Shown: positions 15,239 through 22,732 of the stretch, piece by piece | Layout of the letters: each line of letters starts with the position of its first letter | How positions within the stretch are numbered: the first letter of the stretch is position 1 | Source of the DNA: Patescibacteria group bacterium | Lineage (GTDB): Bacteria; Patescibacteriota; Gracilibacteria; UBA1369; UBA12470 | Length of the DNA stretch: 37,061 nucleotides | Assembly (NCBI GenBank): GCA_018816885.1 | Contig: JAHIUS010000016.1 | Coordinates: 1 to 37,061 of the forward strand | Reading direction: 5' to 3' | The notes under the pieces: model-generated | The model's input: the letters and a program-made list of their open reading frames with translations, nothing else | Database searches by the model: none | What the model was told of the DNA's origin: nothing | Program-made: the position numbers and the translations under genes

Positions 15239-16395
15239 ACATAGGAATAATTTTAGCCGGAGGCCAAGGCTGGCGCCTTGAAGCCGGGACCAAGAAGGCT
15301 TTTGTTACAATGCTGGGTTTGCCGATGCTTCATTACTCGCTGGCCGATTTCTTAGCATCAGACCATATCGATATTGTCGTCGTTGTGATTCCGCCAGGCT
15401 GCATCCGCGAATTTAACAAGGTCGCAAGCAGACTCCCTCCAATGAAAGAAGTTTACAAATTAACGGGAGGAACGACCCGCTTTAAATCTCTAAAAAAAGC
15501 TTTTAAAGCAATAGAAAAAAACATCCCCGAAAAAGACCTCAAAACCTCCAACATAATCATCCACAACGCCGCCAATCCGGGAGTAGGTTTGGACGAAATC
15601 CAGCAAGTTGTAGAAGCGCTCGATATCTGCCCCGCAGCCGGAATAGCGGTACCTTTAACCGACACACTCCGCCAGATCAAAAGTAACTCAACAATGACAA
15701 TCCCGCGCGACAACCTCTGGCGAATGCAAACCCCCCAAGGACTTCACTACAAAACTCTCAAAGAAGGAATAAAACTCGCCAAGGAAGAGCCAACAGACGA
15801 TCTTCAGCTCGCCGAACTCCAAAATATCAAACCGAAAATCATCCCCGGCGCCGCCCAAAACTTCAAAGTAACTTCACAAACAGATTTCGACCTGATGGAA
15901 AGCCTCGTCCTGGCCAAGCGCCAACACGACACGGGCATAGGAGAAGACTTTCACCTCTTCGGAGAAAGAGAACCGCTCATCCTCGGAGGCATGGAATTTC
16001 CCGATTACAACAGGTTGGAAGCCGACTCGGACGGAGATGTAATGCTCCACGCACTCATCACCGCCCTCCTGCAGTACATGGGAGAAGGCTCCCTCGGCAA
16101 ATTCATCGAGCCGATATTCGAAGAAGGAGGCGGAGACAGCAGGTATTACCTTGAAAAAGCTTTTGAACTTCTTGATAGGGACACTTTTCAGCACTGGATA
16201 ACCAAAATCCAGTTCGTATTCGAAGGCGAAATCCCAAGCATCGACCGCATCGCTCCCCGCCTCAAAAAATCTGTCGGAAAACTTTGCAGCGTCCCCCCGC
16301 ATATCATCTCAATCGCCGCCCATACTGGCGAAGGACTCACGGAAGGGTTAAGATGTATGTGTCTAATTTCTTTTGATCGGATATGGTTAGGATAG
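15235..16395 (+). CDS. ispDF: IspD-IspF fusion (CDP-ME synthase / MEcPP synthase)
   Basis: 386 residues. Residues 1-~225 are IspD: nucleotide loop LAGGQGWRL with Arg14 and Lys21, GGTTRFKSL, and NLWRMQTPQG. Residues ~230-386 are IspF: T-G-I-G-E-D-F-H with the Asp and His zinc ligands, LGGMEF, and DVMLHAL with the third zinc ligand. IspD makes CDP-ME; IspF cyclises its phosphorylated form to MEcPP. Two signatures are altered: the IspD HDAARP motif reads HNAANP (Mg-binding Asp to Asn, Arg to Asn), and the IspF HSDGD reads DSDGD. Fused IspDF is known in alpha- and epsilonproteobacteria. Overlaps dxr by ATGA. Confidence 0.9.
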   Translation: MNIGIILAGGQGWRLEAGTKKAFVTMLGLPMLHYSLADFLASDHIDIVVVVIPPGCIREFNKVASRLPPMKEVYKLTGGTTRFKSLKKAFKAIEKNIPEKDLKTSNIIIHNAANPGVGLDEIQQVVEALDICPAAGIAVPLTDTLRQIKSNSTMTIPRDNLWRMQTPQGLHYKTLKEGIKLAKEEPTDDLQLAELQNIKPKIIPGAAQNFKVTSQTDFDLMESLVLAKRQHDTGIGEDFHLFGEREPLILGGMEFPDYNRLEADSDGDVMLHALITALLQYMGEGSLGKFIEPIFEEGGGDSRYYLEKAFELLDRDTFQHWITKIQFVFEGEIPSIDRIAPRLKKSVGKLCSVPPHIISIAAHTGEGLTEGLRCMCLISFDRIWLG

Positions 16396-16433
16396 CGACA
16401 GGAAGCGACAGCGATCCAGTCGCCAAAAAAACT

Positions 16434-17096
16434 ATGAAACAAATCGTAAAATCTTACGCAAAAGTAAATCTCACTCTCGACATACTCGGTCGAGACCCGG
16501 AAACCGGCTATCACTTTATCGATACCGTGATGGCTGAGGTGCCCGATCTTTATGATGAAATCACAATTGAGCCTAGCGATCATCTCGAGATTTTGACCGA
16601 CAACGATGAGCTCAATGAGTATCCTGAGGAGAACCTCGCGTACAAGGCGGCCCTCGACGCTCCGGTTAAGATTTTTATCAAAAAAAACATTCCACTAAGA
16701 TCAGGCTTGGGAGGAGGATCAAGCAACGCCGCAGCAATCTTGAAGGCCCTCCACCCCGAAAAAGCACAGGAAATCGCCCCGCGACTTGGCATGGATGTGC
16801 CCTTTTCGGTACAAGGAGGCATCTGCCGCTGTACCCACTTCGGAGAGGTTATCGAGCCGATCCAGACCGACTTGCAATTGCAATTCAAGCTCGACGCAAC
16901 AGAAGGAACTCGCTCCACACACGGAGTCTATCAGTCGATTGACCTTGAAAAATGCGGCCGCGACGTCGCGAAGACCGAGGCCTTAATCCGCGCACTCCAA
17001 GAAGGCGACCTCGCAGCAGTCCGCGCAAACATTCACAACGACTTCGGCAAAGGATTAACAGGTTCAGGGCCGACTAAATTCCGCATCATTAGCTGA
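16434..17096 (+). CDS. ispE: 4-diphosphocytidyl-2-C-methyl-D-erythritol kinase, C-terminally short
   Basis: 220 residues from the ATG at 16434; a longer frame would begin inside ispDF. GHMP kinase motifs: S-Y-A-K-V-N-L with the catalytic Lys, ATP loop G-L-G-G-G-S-S-N-A-A (about 94-103), catalytic Asp in GMDVPFS, and motif 3 as L-T-G-S-G-P-T near the end. Family members are usually 270-300 residues and continue ~25-40 residues past motif 3. Here the protein stops six or seven residues after it. The last 64 bp lie antisense to the 3' end of the HNH gene, which may have replaced the original ispE tail. IspE phosphorylates CDP-ME, the step between the two halves of IspDF. Confidence 0.87.
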   Translation: MKQIVKSYAKVNLTLDILGRDPETGYHFIDTVMAEVPDLYDEITIEPSDHLEILTDNDELNEYPEENLAYKAALDAPVKIFIKKNIPLRSGLGGGSSNAAAILKALHPEKAQEIAPRLGMDVPFSVQGGICRCTHFGEVIEPIQTDLQLQFKLDATEGTRSTHGVYQSIDLEKCGRDVAKTEALIRALQEGDLAAVRANIHNDFGKGLTGSGPTKFRIIS

Positions 17097-17989
17097 TCGG
17101 CAAGCCCCGGCTCAGGCCGATCTCTCAGCCGCCAGTCTTCAGGCGGACTATTTTCGCCCTTGATCATTCCGCAGTGAGCAAGCCGCTCATGCCTCTTGCA
17201 TAACGCTCTGATGCAGTCCGGATCGTGAGTGTGGTGCTTCGAGAATCTCTTGGCGTGATGAAAAATCTCAGGAGGATGAGTGCACTCGGGGAAAGCACAT
17301 TTGTACTCTTGTCTGGCCAGAACAAGACGCTGAACATCCTTGCGGATGGTCCGAGGAGGGTTCTTGCGCGCTGTTTCCCGCCGCTTGATGCAGTCGGGAC
17401 AAACCTTGATCTCCACGCGCTCTTCCTGCGGCGCGCCCTCCATCATGGCTTCCATTGCCTCGTTCCAGGTTAAAGCCTCTCCCCGCTCTTTTTCTAGCTT
17501 TTGTTTGAGTCGCCTGAGCTTAGCCTCAACCTGTGGACTGACTTTAAAAGAAAGGGTGTTCCATTCAGGTTGGGGATTACCGCATGCGGTAGATTCTGAC
17601 CTGTTATTTTGTACGCAAAGAACAAGTGCTTGCTGAGGCATAGTTTCGACCTTCTCAGCCCACTCCTTTTCATTATCAGAAGTGGCAATATAGGCGACTT
17701 TCTCGACCTTGCTCCAACTCTGAGCCCCGGTCTCAAACTGCTTTTTAAGTGTTGGCTTATCTTCAAGCTTCCCGGAAAGCCTCAAGATCCGATCAACCTG
17801 CTCCTTCCTCATGCTAGCAAGCTTAGCCGCGAACTCATAGATAGAGGAGTATCCCCGCCTCTTATAAAGTCGCCTGTGATAGACCTCCGGCAGCAGTCCG
17901 GCGAACTTCCGAGTCCATTCCCGAGCCTTGAAGCCGTATTGCTTACAAAGTCCGTAAAGCTCGCCATCAGATAGTTTCTTGACGTTCAT
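17033..17989 (-). CDS. HNH endonuclease-like protein (paralogue of the gene at 35449)
   Basis: 318 residues from the ATG at 17989 (a TTG at 18004 is also possible). The N-terminal ~120 residues hold a YSSIYEFAAKLASM helix region and a WAEKVETMPQQAL region, shared with the 35449 gene. A basic coiled segment follows. The C-terminal zinc/HNH module has C-x4-C, I-F-H-H-A-K-R-F, then D-P-D-C-I-R-A-L-C-K-R-H-E-R-L-A-H. This resembles DUF222/13E12-like HNH proteins, whose cellular role is not established; nuclease activity is inferred from the motif. The middle Asn of HNH is replaced by Asp/Cys. Its last ~21 codons overlap ispE antisense. Confidence 0.75.
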   Translation of the reverse strand: MNVKKLSDGELYGLCKQYGFKAREWTRKFAGLLPEVYHRRLYKRRGYSSIYEFAAKLASMRKEQVDRILRLSGKLEDKPTLKKQFETGAQSWSKVEKVAYIATSDNEKEWAEKVETMPQQALVLCVQNNRSESTACGNPQPEWNTLSFKVSPQVEAKLRRLKQKLEKERGEALTWNEAMEAMMEGAPQEERVEIKVCPDCIKRRETARKNPPRTIRKDVQRLVLARQEYKCAFPECTHPPEIFHHAKRFSKHHTHDPDCIRALCKRHERLAHCGMIKGENSPPEDWRLRDRPEPGLADQLMMRNLVGPEPVNPLPKSL

Positions 17990-18024
17990 TTTGACTGTGG
18001 TCAAATAGTGAGTGTATGCTTATG

Positions 18025-18038
18025 TTAGCAGGTTAAAA
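18025..18038. promoter_or_regulatory. TTTAACCTGTTAAA-like palindrome upstream of HNH gene 1
   Basis: The + strand reads TTAGCAGGTTAAAA, one mismatch from the TTAAC-(AG/CT)-GTTAA palindrome, 36 bp before the ATG at 17989. The paralogue at 36267 has the perfect form. Confidence 0.45.
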
Positions 18039-18100
18039 CCCCCGGGTCAATGACAAAAAATGCTATCACGAAATGATCCGTCAAAAATGCAAGATGAAAT

Positions 18101-18484
18101 TTATTCTTCAGTAAAAAAGGGTTTCAAAAGATATCTGCAGCGTTGAGATGTATCAGTACGCCAACCTGTGATTTCAGGATCTTTGCCATCTTTGCCTTTT
18201 TGAATCTCAGGGAGTGCAGTCCTGCAGTTACCATTATGATCAATTTTGTCACATCCCAATACTCCTCTGCGACCATCGCGCATCAAAATCACAATAGGTT
18301 TCTGAGGGAGATTGTGCTTATCAAAGCCTTTCCGAGCAGACTCTATAAGCTTAGCTTTACCCCAATCTATGTCGCCTGAAGAGGAGGAGGTGGCTTGGTC
18401 GATCAATACTTGCAAATCATCTTTAGAATGCATGCTTGTACAAGGCTCAGGCAAAGAGTTGCTACCTGCTACTTCTGTTCCCAT
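18101..18484 (-). CDS. Orphan cytoplasmic protein sharing a leader with the next gene
   Basis: 127 residues, hydrophilic, no signal or membrane segment. It carries four cysteines; a central hydrophobic strand PIVILMRDGRRGVLGCD is the likely core. The N-terminus is Ser-rich and probably flexible. No family is recognised. Its promoter/leader (up to 18519) is nearly the same as that of the gene starting at 19273, so the two are probably expressed under the same conditions. Confidence 0.5.
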   Translation of the reverse strand: MGTEVAGSNSLPEPCTSMHSKDDLQVLIDQATSSSSGDIDWGKAKLIESARKGFDKHNLPQKPIVILMRDGRRGVLGCDKIDHNGNCRTALPEIQKGKDGKDPEITGWRTDTSQRCRYLLKPFFTEE

Positions 18485-18496
18485 AATGTTTTAAAA

Positions 18497-18519
18497 TTAG
18501 GGATATAGGGAAACACTCT
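18497..18519 (-). promoter_or_regulatory. Shared promoter-leader motif, copy 1
   Basis: The minus strand reads TGGTAGAGTG then TTTCCCTATAT. TGG-TAGAGT can act as an extended -10, with GTGACA 16 bp upstream as a possible -35. The same motif is at 19288-19310. Confidence 0.5.
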
Positions 18520-18553
18520 ACCATATCCCATTGCCCTGTCACAACAAAAAATT

Positions 18554-19273
18554 CTAAAAACGACTTCCATGAAACCAAGCAATCGATGGCCCGACATCAG
18601 TCCTCAAGGATTCCATAAAGTCGGTTATTTTCTGCAAAAAAGGGGTCGGCTCCACGCAGCTAAAATCATAAGTTCCAAGCTCCTCTGCCAATAACTCCTG
18701 CAGATCCTCGTCGGAAACGCCTTCCACTCGAACACCATATTGAGCAAAAACATAAGCAAGAGTAATAGCGCAGTGGTGATTTTTATTAAGTACTCCTTGA
18801 TATAAAATCTGAGCACCTTCAGCAATACGATCGGAATCGGGATCTAATAATAGGTATATGCCATACATTATCTCAGACATAGGATGATGAAGTTCAATAG
18901 ATTGTTGAAATAGATCCTCTGCAGTTTTTGGATGCTTTTTCAAAAACAACAACCCTAAATTATGAAGAATATTACTTCTTTCAAGCGGCGAAGCCGATTC
19001 CCCCAAGGCTTCAAGAGCTTCCTGATAATCATTTATTGCATCATCGGTTTCACCCATGGCCTGATGAACACGAGCTTTTTCATACAAGGACAAATGCTCT
19101 AATAAATCAGGGGTCACGCGCTCTGCAACTTTACGAACAAGCTGCATCGGAGAATCAGCACGCAAAGCTTTCAACAAATCTTGTTCTTCCAATTCACCCG
19201 GTTTTTCATCTCCCAGAGATTCCAAGTATTCAACAAGATCAGGATCATATTGTTCTTCAAATGATTCAGGCAT
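18554..19273 (-). CDS. TPR-like orphan protein
   Basis: 239 residues, acidic, cytoplasmic. The middle contains tetratricopeptide-like helices: YEKARVHQAMGETDDAINDYQEAL, then NILHNLGLLFLKKHPKTAEDLF and Sel1-like IMYGIYLLLDPDSDRIAEGAQILY. It probably acts as a protein-binding scaffold; no catalytic motif is visible. AT-rich codon use sets it apart from the neighbouring recR. The ATG at 19273 follows an AATTTTAAAAA leader without a Shine-Dalgarno sequence. Confidence 0.55.
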   Translation of the reverse strand: MPESFEEQYDPDLVEYLESLGDEKPGELEEQDLLKALRADSPMQLVRKVAERVTPDLLEHLSLYEKARVHQAMGETDDAINDYQEALEALGESASPLERSNILHNLGLLFLKKHPKTAEDLFQQSIELHHPMSEIMYGIYLLLDPDSDRIAEGAQILYQGVLNKNHHCAITLAYVFAQYGVRVEGVSDEDLQELLAEELGTYDFSCVEPTPFLQKITDFMESLRTDVGPSIAWFHGSRF

Positions 19274-19287
19274 TTTTTAAAATTAAA

Positions 19288-19310
19288 ATATAGGAAAACA
19301 CTCTACCACA
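19288..19310 (-). promoter_or_regulatory. Shared promoter-leader motif, copy 2
   Basis: The minus strand reads TGGTAGAGTG then TTTTCCTATAT, with AATTTTAAAA before the ATG. It differs from copy 1 at 18497-18519 at about one position in the core. Confidence 0.5.
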
Positions 19311-19316
19311 CTAACC

Positions 19317-19363
19317 CCTAAATCCTCAATCCTAAATCCCCTCCTAAATCCTATCCCCTACAT
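19317..19363. repeat. CCTAAAT-type heptamer array at the recR 3' end
   Basis: Six 7-bp units starting at 19317, 19324, 19331, 19343, 19350 and 19357, with one 5-bp break. CCTAAAT is present three times. The recR TAG (19358-19360, minus) is in the last unit. In the recR sense the units contain TAG or TGA in successive frames. Confidence 0.8.
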
Positions 19364-19978
19364 CGCCCCCCGCCCCTCCAGCGCCCGACTCAAAGTAGTA
19401 TGATCCGCATATTCAAGGTCCCCTCCGGAAGGCAGTCCCCGCGCAATCCGCGACACAGAAACATCCAGCCCATCAAGCATCCTGGCAATATAAAGAGCAG
19501 TAGCCTCTCCCTCCAGATTAGGATTGGTCGCCACGATAACTTCCTTGACAGAAAGCTCCCCATCAAGCCCGCCCTTGGCAACCCTCTCCTGCAACTCCTT
19601 CATCCGAATATCATCAACCCCGATTCCATCAAGAGGCGCAATCAACCCATGCAAAACATGATAAACACCTTTAAACTCACCGGTTTTTTCAATAGCAATC
19701 AAATCCAAACTGTCCTCAACCACACAAATCACCTCTTTATCCCGACTGGAATCATCGCAAATCTCACAAATCTCACCCGTACATAAATTAAAACACTCCC
19801 GGCACAAGCCGATCCCCTCCCTGACGCGAGCAACCGCATCAGAAAGCCCCCGAGCAACTCGATCAGGACTTTTCAGGATATGAAAAGCCAACCTCTGAGC
19901 CGTTTTGGGTCCGATCCCCGGCAGCCTCCCGAGCTCGTTTATCAGGTCCTCAACATTTTTCGGAAGGTACTTGGCCAT
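19358..19978 (-). CDS. recR: Recombination mediator protein RecR
   Basis: 206 residues from the ATG at 19978 (the codon before it is TTG). Helix-hairpin-helix LPGIGPKTAQRLAFH (about 18-32), four-cysteine zinc finger C-R-E-C-F-N-L-C...C-E-I-C, Toprim ICVVEDSLDLIAIE, and the C-terminal RIARGLPSGGDLEYADHTTLSRAL are all classical. RecR works with RecO/RecF to load RecA at gaps. The start lies within the end of pdxT (29-bp overlap), so the two are translationally linked, an unusual pairing. Confidence 0.96.
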   Translation of the reverse strand: MAKYLPKNVEDLINELGRLPGIGPKTAQRLAFHILKSPDRVARGLSDAVARVREGIGLCRECFNLCTGEICEICDDSSRDKEVICVVEDSLDLIAIEKTGEFKGVYHVLHGLIAPLDGIGVDDIRMKELQERVAKGGLDGELSVKEVIVATNPNLEGEATALYIARMLDGLDVSVSRIARGLPSGGDLEYADHTTLSRALEGRGAM

Positions 19979-20501
19979 CAATCATCTTTAGAAAATATTT
20001 GTGAACCCTCAGGTCTGAAGTCAGCTCCGGGTGAAAGCTGGAAACCAGGATATTCCCCTGGCGACACATTATAACCTCCTTCCCGTATTTAGCCAAAATT
20101 TCGACCCCTTTGCTTGTTTTTAGAATTTTTGGAGCCCTTATAAAGATTGCATTAAAAGATTTTCCTTTAAAAATCTTGATCTCCGCCTCAAAGCTATCCA
20201 TCTGCCGCCCATAGGCATTTCTTTCAACTTCAATATCCATAAAATCCTCAAGCAAAATCGCTCCCGCGCAAGTCCCGTAAACCGGCATCCCGCCACGAAT
20301 TCGATCAGCAAGAGCCTTGTCTAAGCCTGTTAATTTCATCAGCTTGCGAATCGTAGTGCTTTCGCCACCCGGGATAACAAGAGCCGCAACCCGTGTCAAA
20401 TCGTCAGGCACGCGAACTTCAAGAACCTCGGCACCGCAAGCCGCAAGAGCCGCCTTATGCTCTTTAACAGATCCCTGAATTGCGAGTACGCCGATTTTCA
20501 T
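19950..20501 (-). CDS. pdxT: Pyridoxal 5'-phosphate synthase glutaminase subunit
   Basis: 183 residues. Class I-type glutaminase: substrate loop P-G-G-E-S-T-T, nucleophile Cys in Y-G-T-C-A-G-A, and the catalytic His-Glu in SFHPELTSD. It releases ammonia from glutamine and passes it to PdxS. It lies 15 bp after pdxS, and the ATG sits in a short AT-rich spacer with weak 7-bp periodicity. The recR gene overlaps its 3' end. Confidence 0.95.
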   Translation of the reverse strand: MKIGVLAIQGSVKEHKAALAACGAEVLEVRVPDDLTRVAALVIPGGESTTIRKLMKLTGLDKALADRIRGGMPVYGTCAGAILLEDFMDIEVERNAYGRQMDSFEAEIKIFKGKSFNAIFIRAPKILKTSKGVEILAKYGKEVIMCRQGNILVSSFHPELTSDLRVHKYFLKMIDGQVPSEKC

Positions 20502-20520
20502 TTTCTAATTTCAGATTTAA
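20493..20520. repeat. Weak heptamer-like array across the pdxS-pdxT junction
   Basis: Four units of a GATTTTC/GATTTAA kind at about 7-bp steps contain both the pdxS TAA and the pdxT ATG. The periodicity is poorer than elsewhere and could be chance in AT-rich sequence. Confidence 0.35.
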
Positions 20521-21398
20521 ACCCCGCGATCAGCATATTTCGTCTCCAAATCCTTAATTTCCAAACTATCCATCGCCTCCCCCAGCCCCTCGGAAATAGC
20601 CGCAATTTTAGCAGGATCATTGTAATGCATAACCGCCTCAACAATAGCTTTCCCTCTTTTAGCAGGATCAGAAGATTTAAAAATCCCCGACCCGACAAAA
20701 ACACCATCACATCCAAGCTGCATCATCATAGCCGCATCAGCAGGAGTGGCGATCCCCCCGGCCGCGAAGTTTACAACCGGCAATTCCCCTTCCTTAGCCA
20801 CACTTTTAACCAAATCCAAAGGAACCCTCATCTCCTTAGCCGCTTTCTTGAGTCCATCAGCCTTCATCTTAGTCAAAGCCTCAAGTTCTCGAGTAATTTT
20901 CTTCCAATGACGAACAGCCTCAACAACATTCCCCGTCCCCGCCTCGCCTTTGGTCCGGATCATCGCAGCCCCCTCGGAAATCCGCCGAAGAGCCTCCCCG
21001 AGCGAAGTCGCTCCGCAAACAAAAGGAACTTTAAAATCACCCTTATAAACATGAGCCTCCTCATCCGCCGGAGTTAAAACCTCACTCTCATCGATATAAT
21101 CTACACCGAGAGCTTCAAGAATTTGAGCCTCAACAAAATGCCCGATCCGCACCTTCGCCATCACCGGAATAGTCACGGCCTTCATAATCCCCTTAATCAT
21201 CTTAGGATCACTCATCCTCGCAACCCCGCCATCTTTCCGAATATCGGAAGGAACCCTTTCCAAAGCCATCACCGCAACAGCCCCCGCATCCTCCGCGATC
21301 TTAGCCTGCTCGGGATCAACAACATCCATAATCACCCCGCCTTTCAGCATCTGCGCCAGCCCTTTCTTGAGGAGAGGAGTATTTTTTTTCTTAGCCAT
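20517..21398 (-). CDS. pdxS: Pyridoxal 5'-phosphate synthase subunit PdxS
   Basis: 293 residues from the ATG at 21398, which gives the normal start [18 protein letters not shown]; the frame stays open to 21494 but that stretch is terminator and spacer. Key residues are seen in [18 protein letters not shown], the ribose-phosphate-binding Lys in [23 protein letters not shown], the second Lys in VPFVCGA, and GGIATPADA with GSGIFKS. PdxS builds PLP from ribose 5-phosphate, glyceraldehyde 3-phosphate and PdxT-supplied ammonia. It lies downstream of a TrmB-like regulator gene, separated by a terminator. Confidence 0.96.
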   Translation of the reverse strand: MAKKKNTPLLKKGLAQMLKGGVIMDVVDPEQAKIAEDAGAVAVMALERVPSDIRKDGGVARMSDPKMIKGIMKAVTIPVMAKVRIGHFVEAQILEALGVDYIDESEVLTPADEEAHVYKGDFKVPFVCGATSLGEALRRISEGAAMIRTKGEAGTGNVVEAVRHWKKITRELEALTKMKADGLKKAAKEMRVPLDLVKSVAKEGELPVVNFAAGGIATPADAAMMMQLGCDGVFVGSGIFKSSDPAKRGKAIVEAVMHYNDPAKIAAISEGLGEAMDSLEIKDLETKYADRGV

Positions 21399-21448
21399 GA
21401 TTAATTTTTTAAAAGTAAAAAGCAGAGTGATTTTACAATATAAAAACC

Positions 21449-21467
21449 GTTTTGGCGAAGCCAAAAC
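21449..21467 (-). terminator. Hairpin terminator after the TrmB-like gene
   Basis: Perfect 8-bp stem GTTTTGGC / GCCAAAAC with a 3-nt loop. In the minus sense it is followed by GGTTTTTATAT, a good U-tract. It separates the regulator from pdxS and belongs to the GTTTTGC hairpin family. Confidence 0.75.
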
Positions 21468-21474
21468 ACCAATC

Positions 21475-21509
21475 ACTAGGTACTTGGTACTCATTACTAC
21501 TCACTACCC
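21475..21509. repeat. ACT-phased heptamer array at the regulator 3' end
   Basis: ACT at 21475, 21482, 21489, 21496 and 21503, exactly 7 bp apart, with units such as ACTTGGT and ACTCATT that recur in the arrays at 11847 and 24047. The regulator's TAG (21497-21499, minus) lies inside. Confidence 0.85.
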
Positions 21510-22228
21510 CCCCACAGCGCATCAAACCACCCCTTGAACAGCTTTACAATCTCGTGATTTTTCACCAAAAACCCCAAAAACGGATCCTTATTGATCAAAA
21601 TAATCAGCTCATCGTCGTACATCAATAAGGTGGAATCCGGCACCGCGGAAGAAATCAGAAACTTGGTCTCACGGAGCTCCTCTTTGTCGTTGAGCGAAAG
21701 CCTCTTCCCGTAATGATCGCGCGGAATTAGCTGCCGAAGCCGAATCCCCTCCCGAACGCGAGTTGCAATATAATGTTTTTCGTCATGCGAACGACTCGTT
21801 ACATTGGCAACATTCAGGCTCGACCCGTAGAAGCGAATAAACTTCTCCCGGCATTTAAGCGACCTCTCCAGTAAATCCATAGCCCCCTTCCTTTCTTTAT
21901 AAAAAACGATATCTTCAGCTGACATCAAGGCCGGCATAATATTGTCGAGCTGAATACGCGCTTCATGAATCGAAGCCTCCCGATCCTTAATGAGTCCGAT
22001 CAGTTTGTCCGGAGAGCAGGCCGTGAAATGCTTAATCCCGTTCCTTTTTCTTCCACGAAAAATCCCCATTTCGCACAAAGTTTTCAAATGTTTATAGGCA
22101 TCCGATCGATTAAGATGAACCTTTTGGGCCAAAACGCTCGCGGGCTGTTCCCCCAGCTTCAGGGCTTCGGCGTAGAGCAGTTCATGCTTTTGCGACAAAT
22201 CCAGTACACGAAAAATTTTGGTCAGCAT
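21497..22228 (-). CDS. TrmB-like transcriptional regulator
   Basis: 243 residues. The N-terminal ~70 form a winged helix-turn-helix of the TrmB type ([38 protein letters not shown]). A short coiled segment and an effector-like C-terminal domain (for example [14 protein letters not shown] and [15 protein letters not shown]) follow. TrmB proteins are sugar-responsive regulators in archaea and are common in small-genome bacteria. The ligand is unknown. The strong promoter upstream contains inverted repeats, which suits autoregulation. The next operon (pdxS-pdxT-recR) is a possible but unproven target. Confidence 0.7.
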   Translation of the reverse strand: MLTKIFRVLDLSQKHELLYAEALKLGEQPASVLAQKVHLNRSDAYKHLKTLCEMGIFRGRKRNGIKHFTACSPDKLIGLIKDREASIHEARIQLDNIMPALMSAEDIVFYKERKGAMDLLERSLKCREKFIRFYGSSLNVANVTSRSHDEKHYIATRVREGIRLRQLIPRDHYGKRLSLNDKEELRETKFLISSAVPDSTLLMYDDELIILINKDPFLGFLVKNHEIVKLFKGWFDALWGGSE

Positions 22229-22254
22229 ATAGAGTGATCAAATATTTAGCCGAA

Positions 22255-22283
22255 ATACTAAGGCACATATGCGAATTTGTCAA
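22255..22283 (-). promoter_or_regulatory. Sigma-70 type promoter of the TrmB-like gene
   Basis: In the minus sense TTGACA (22278-22283), exact 17-bp spacer, TAGTAT (22255-22260). The -10 is 26 bp before the ATG. Confidence 0.75.
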
Positions 22284-22293
22284 GGGTCATTTT

Positions 22294-22330
22294 CAGAGTT
22301 TGTCATGACTCTGTCATTTTAACCTGTTAA
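22294..22330. promoter_or_regulatory. Candidate operator upstream of the regulator promoter
   Basis: Inverted repeat CAGAGT (22294-22299) / ACTCTG (22308-22313) sits just upstream of the -35, with several TGAC(A) half-sites around it. Next to it is the perfect 12-bp palindrome TTAACCTGTTAA (22319-22330). Confidence 0.45.
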
Positions 22331-22392
22331 TTCTGCCAAAAATCACATTGGAATTGTGTCAAAAAACTTGCACAACGCAAAAGAGACCCATC

Positions 22393-22405
22393 CTAGGACA
22401 GAATT
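22393..22405. repeat. CTAGGACAGAATT motif, copy 1
   Basis: It lies in the spacer between the TrmB-like gene and the DUF2188 gene, 19 bp from the array at 22424. The core TCCTAGGA is palindromic. Confidence 0.5.
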
Positions 22406-22423
22406 TATATCCAAAAGCACCAT

Positions 22424-22458
22424 ACTGCCGACTGTAAACTGTAGACTATTCACTAACT
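22424..22458. repeat. ACT-phased heptamer array at the DUF2188 gene 3' end
   Basis: ACT at 22424, 22431, 22438, 22445 and 22452, exactly 7 bp apart (for example ACTGTAA and ACTGTAG). It resembles the array at 9128-9169 over about 20 bp. The gene's TAG (22457-22459, minus) is at the edge. Confidence 0.85.
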
Positions 22459-22732
22459 AATACGACCACCTCTGCCTGATACTCCTGTCCTTGCGATGTA
22501 TAAATAAATTGGCCTTAGCCTTAATGGCAAGCTTCCTCCCGTATTCAATCGCTTGCTGTTGAGTTTTAAAAATCTTTCCACCCTCAGCGGTATCATATTT
22601 CCGCACAATCCATCCTTCTTCATGAGGCATGACATGGCTGCTCCTATCCCCTTTTTCCATGGCCTCGATATAAGCCTTTATCTTGGGGTTGTTAGGGTTT
22701 GGGGGTCTAAGCGGTATTAATTTATATTTCAT
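22457..22732 (-). CDS. DUF2188 domain protein
   Basis: 91 residues. The HVMPHEEGWIVRKYDTAEGGKIF segment, a QQAIEYGRKLA helix and a final L-F-I-H-R-K-D-R-S-I-R strand fit the DUF2188 fold, a small basic domain of unknown function. The ATG overlaps the stop of the upstream zeta-toxin-like gene by 4 bp, so the two are probably made together. A partner or antitoxin role is an inference from this coupling only. Confidence 0.75.
   Translation of the reverse strand: MKYKLIPLRPPNPNNPKIKAYIEAMEKGDRSSHVMPHEEGWIVRKYDTAEGGKIFKTQQQAIEYGRKLAIKAKANLFIHRKDRSIRQRWSY

Noticed and set aside
17033..17989. HNH gene as a homing endonuclease in an intron or intein
   Set aside because: No split host gene, intron structure or protein-splicing motif is present; the gene stands alone with its own upstream site.
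20457..21077. 206-codon + strand frame opposite pdxS/pdxT
   Set aside because: Antisense to two confidently identified genes; its composition is typical of a shadow frame.
21399..21494. 32-residue N-terminal extension of PdxS
   Set aside because: It would be encoded by the regulator's terminator and array; normal PdxS starts at the ATG at 21398.
22321..22456. A small RNA gene in the gap upstream of the regulator
   Set aside because: No promoter-terminator pair on one strand fits; the gap is explained by the motif at 22393, the array and the operator.
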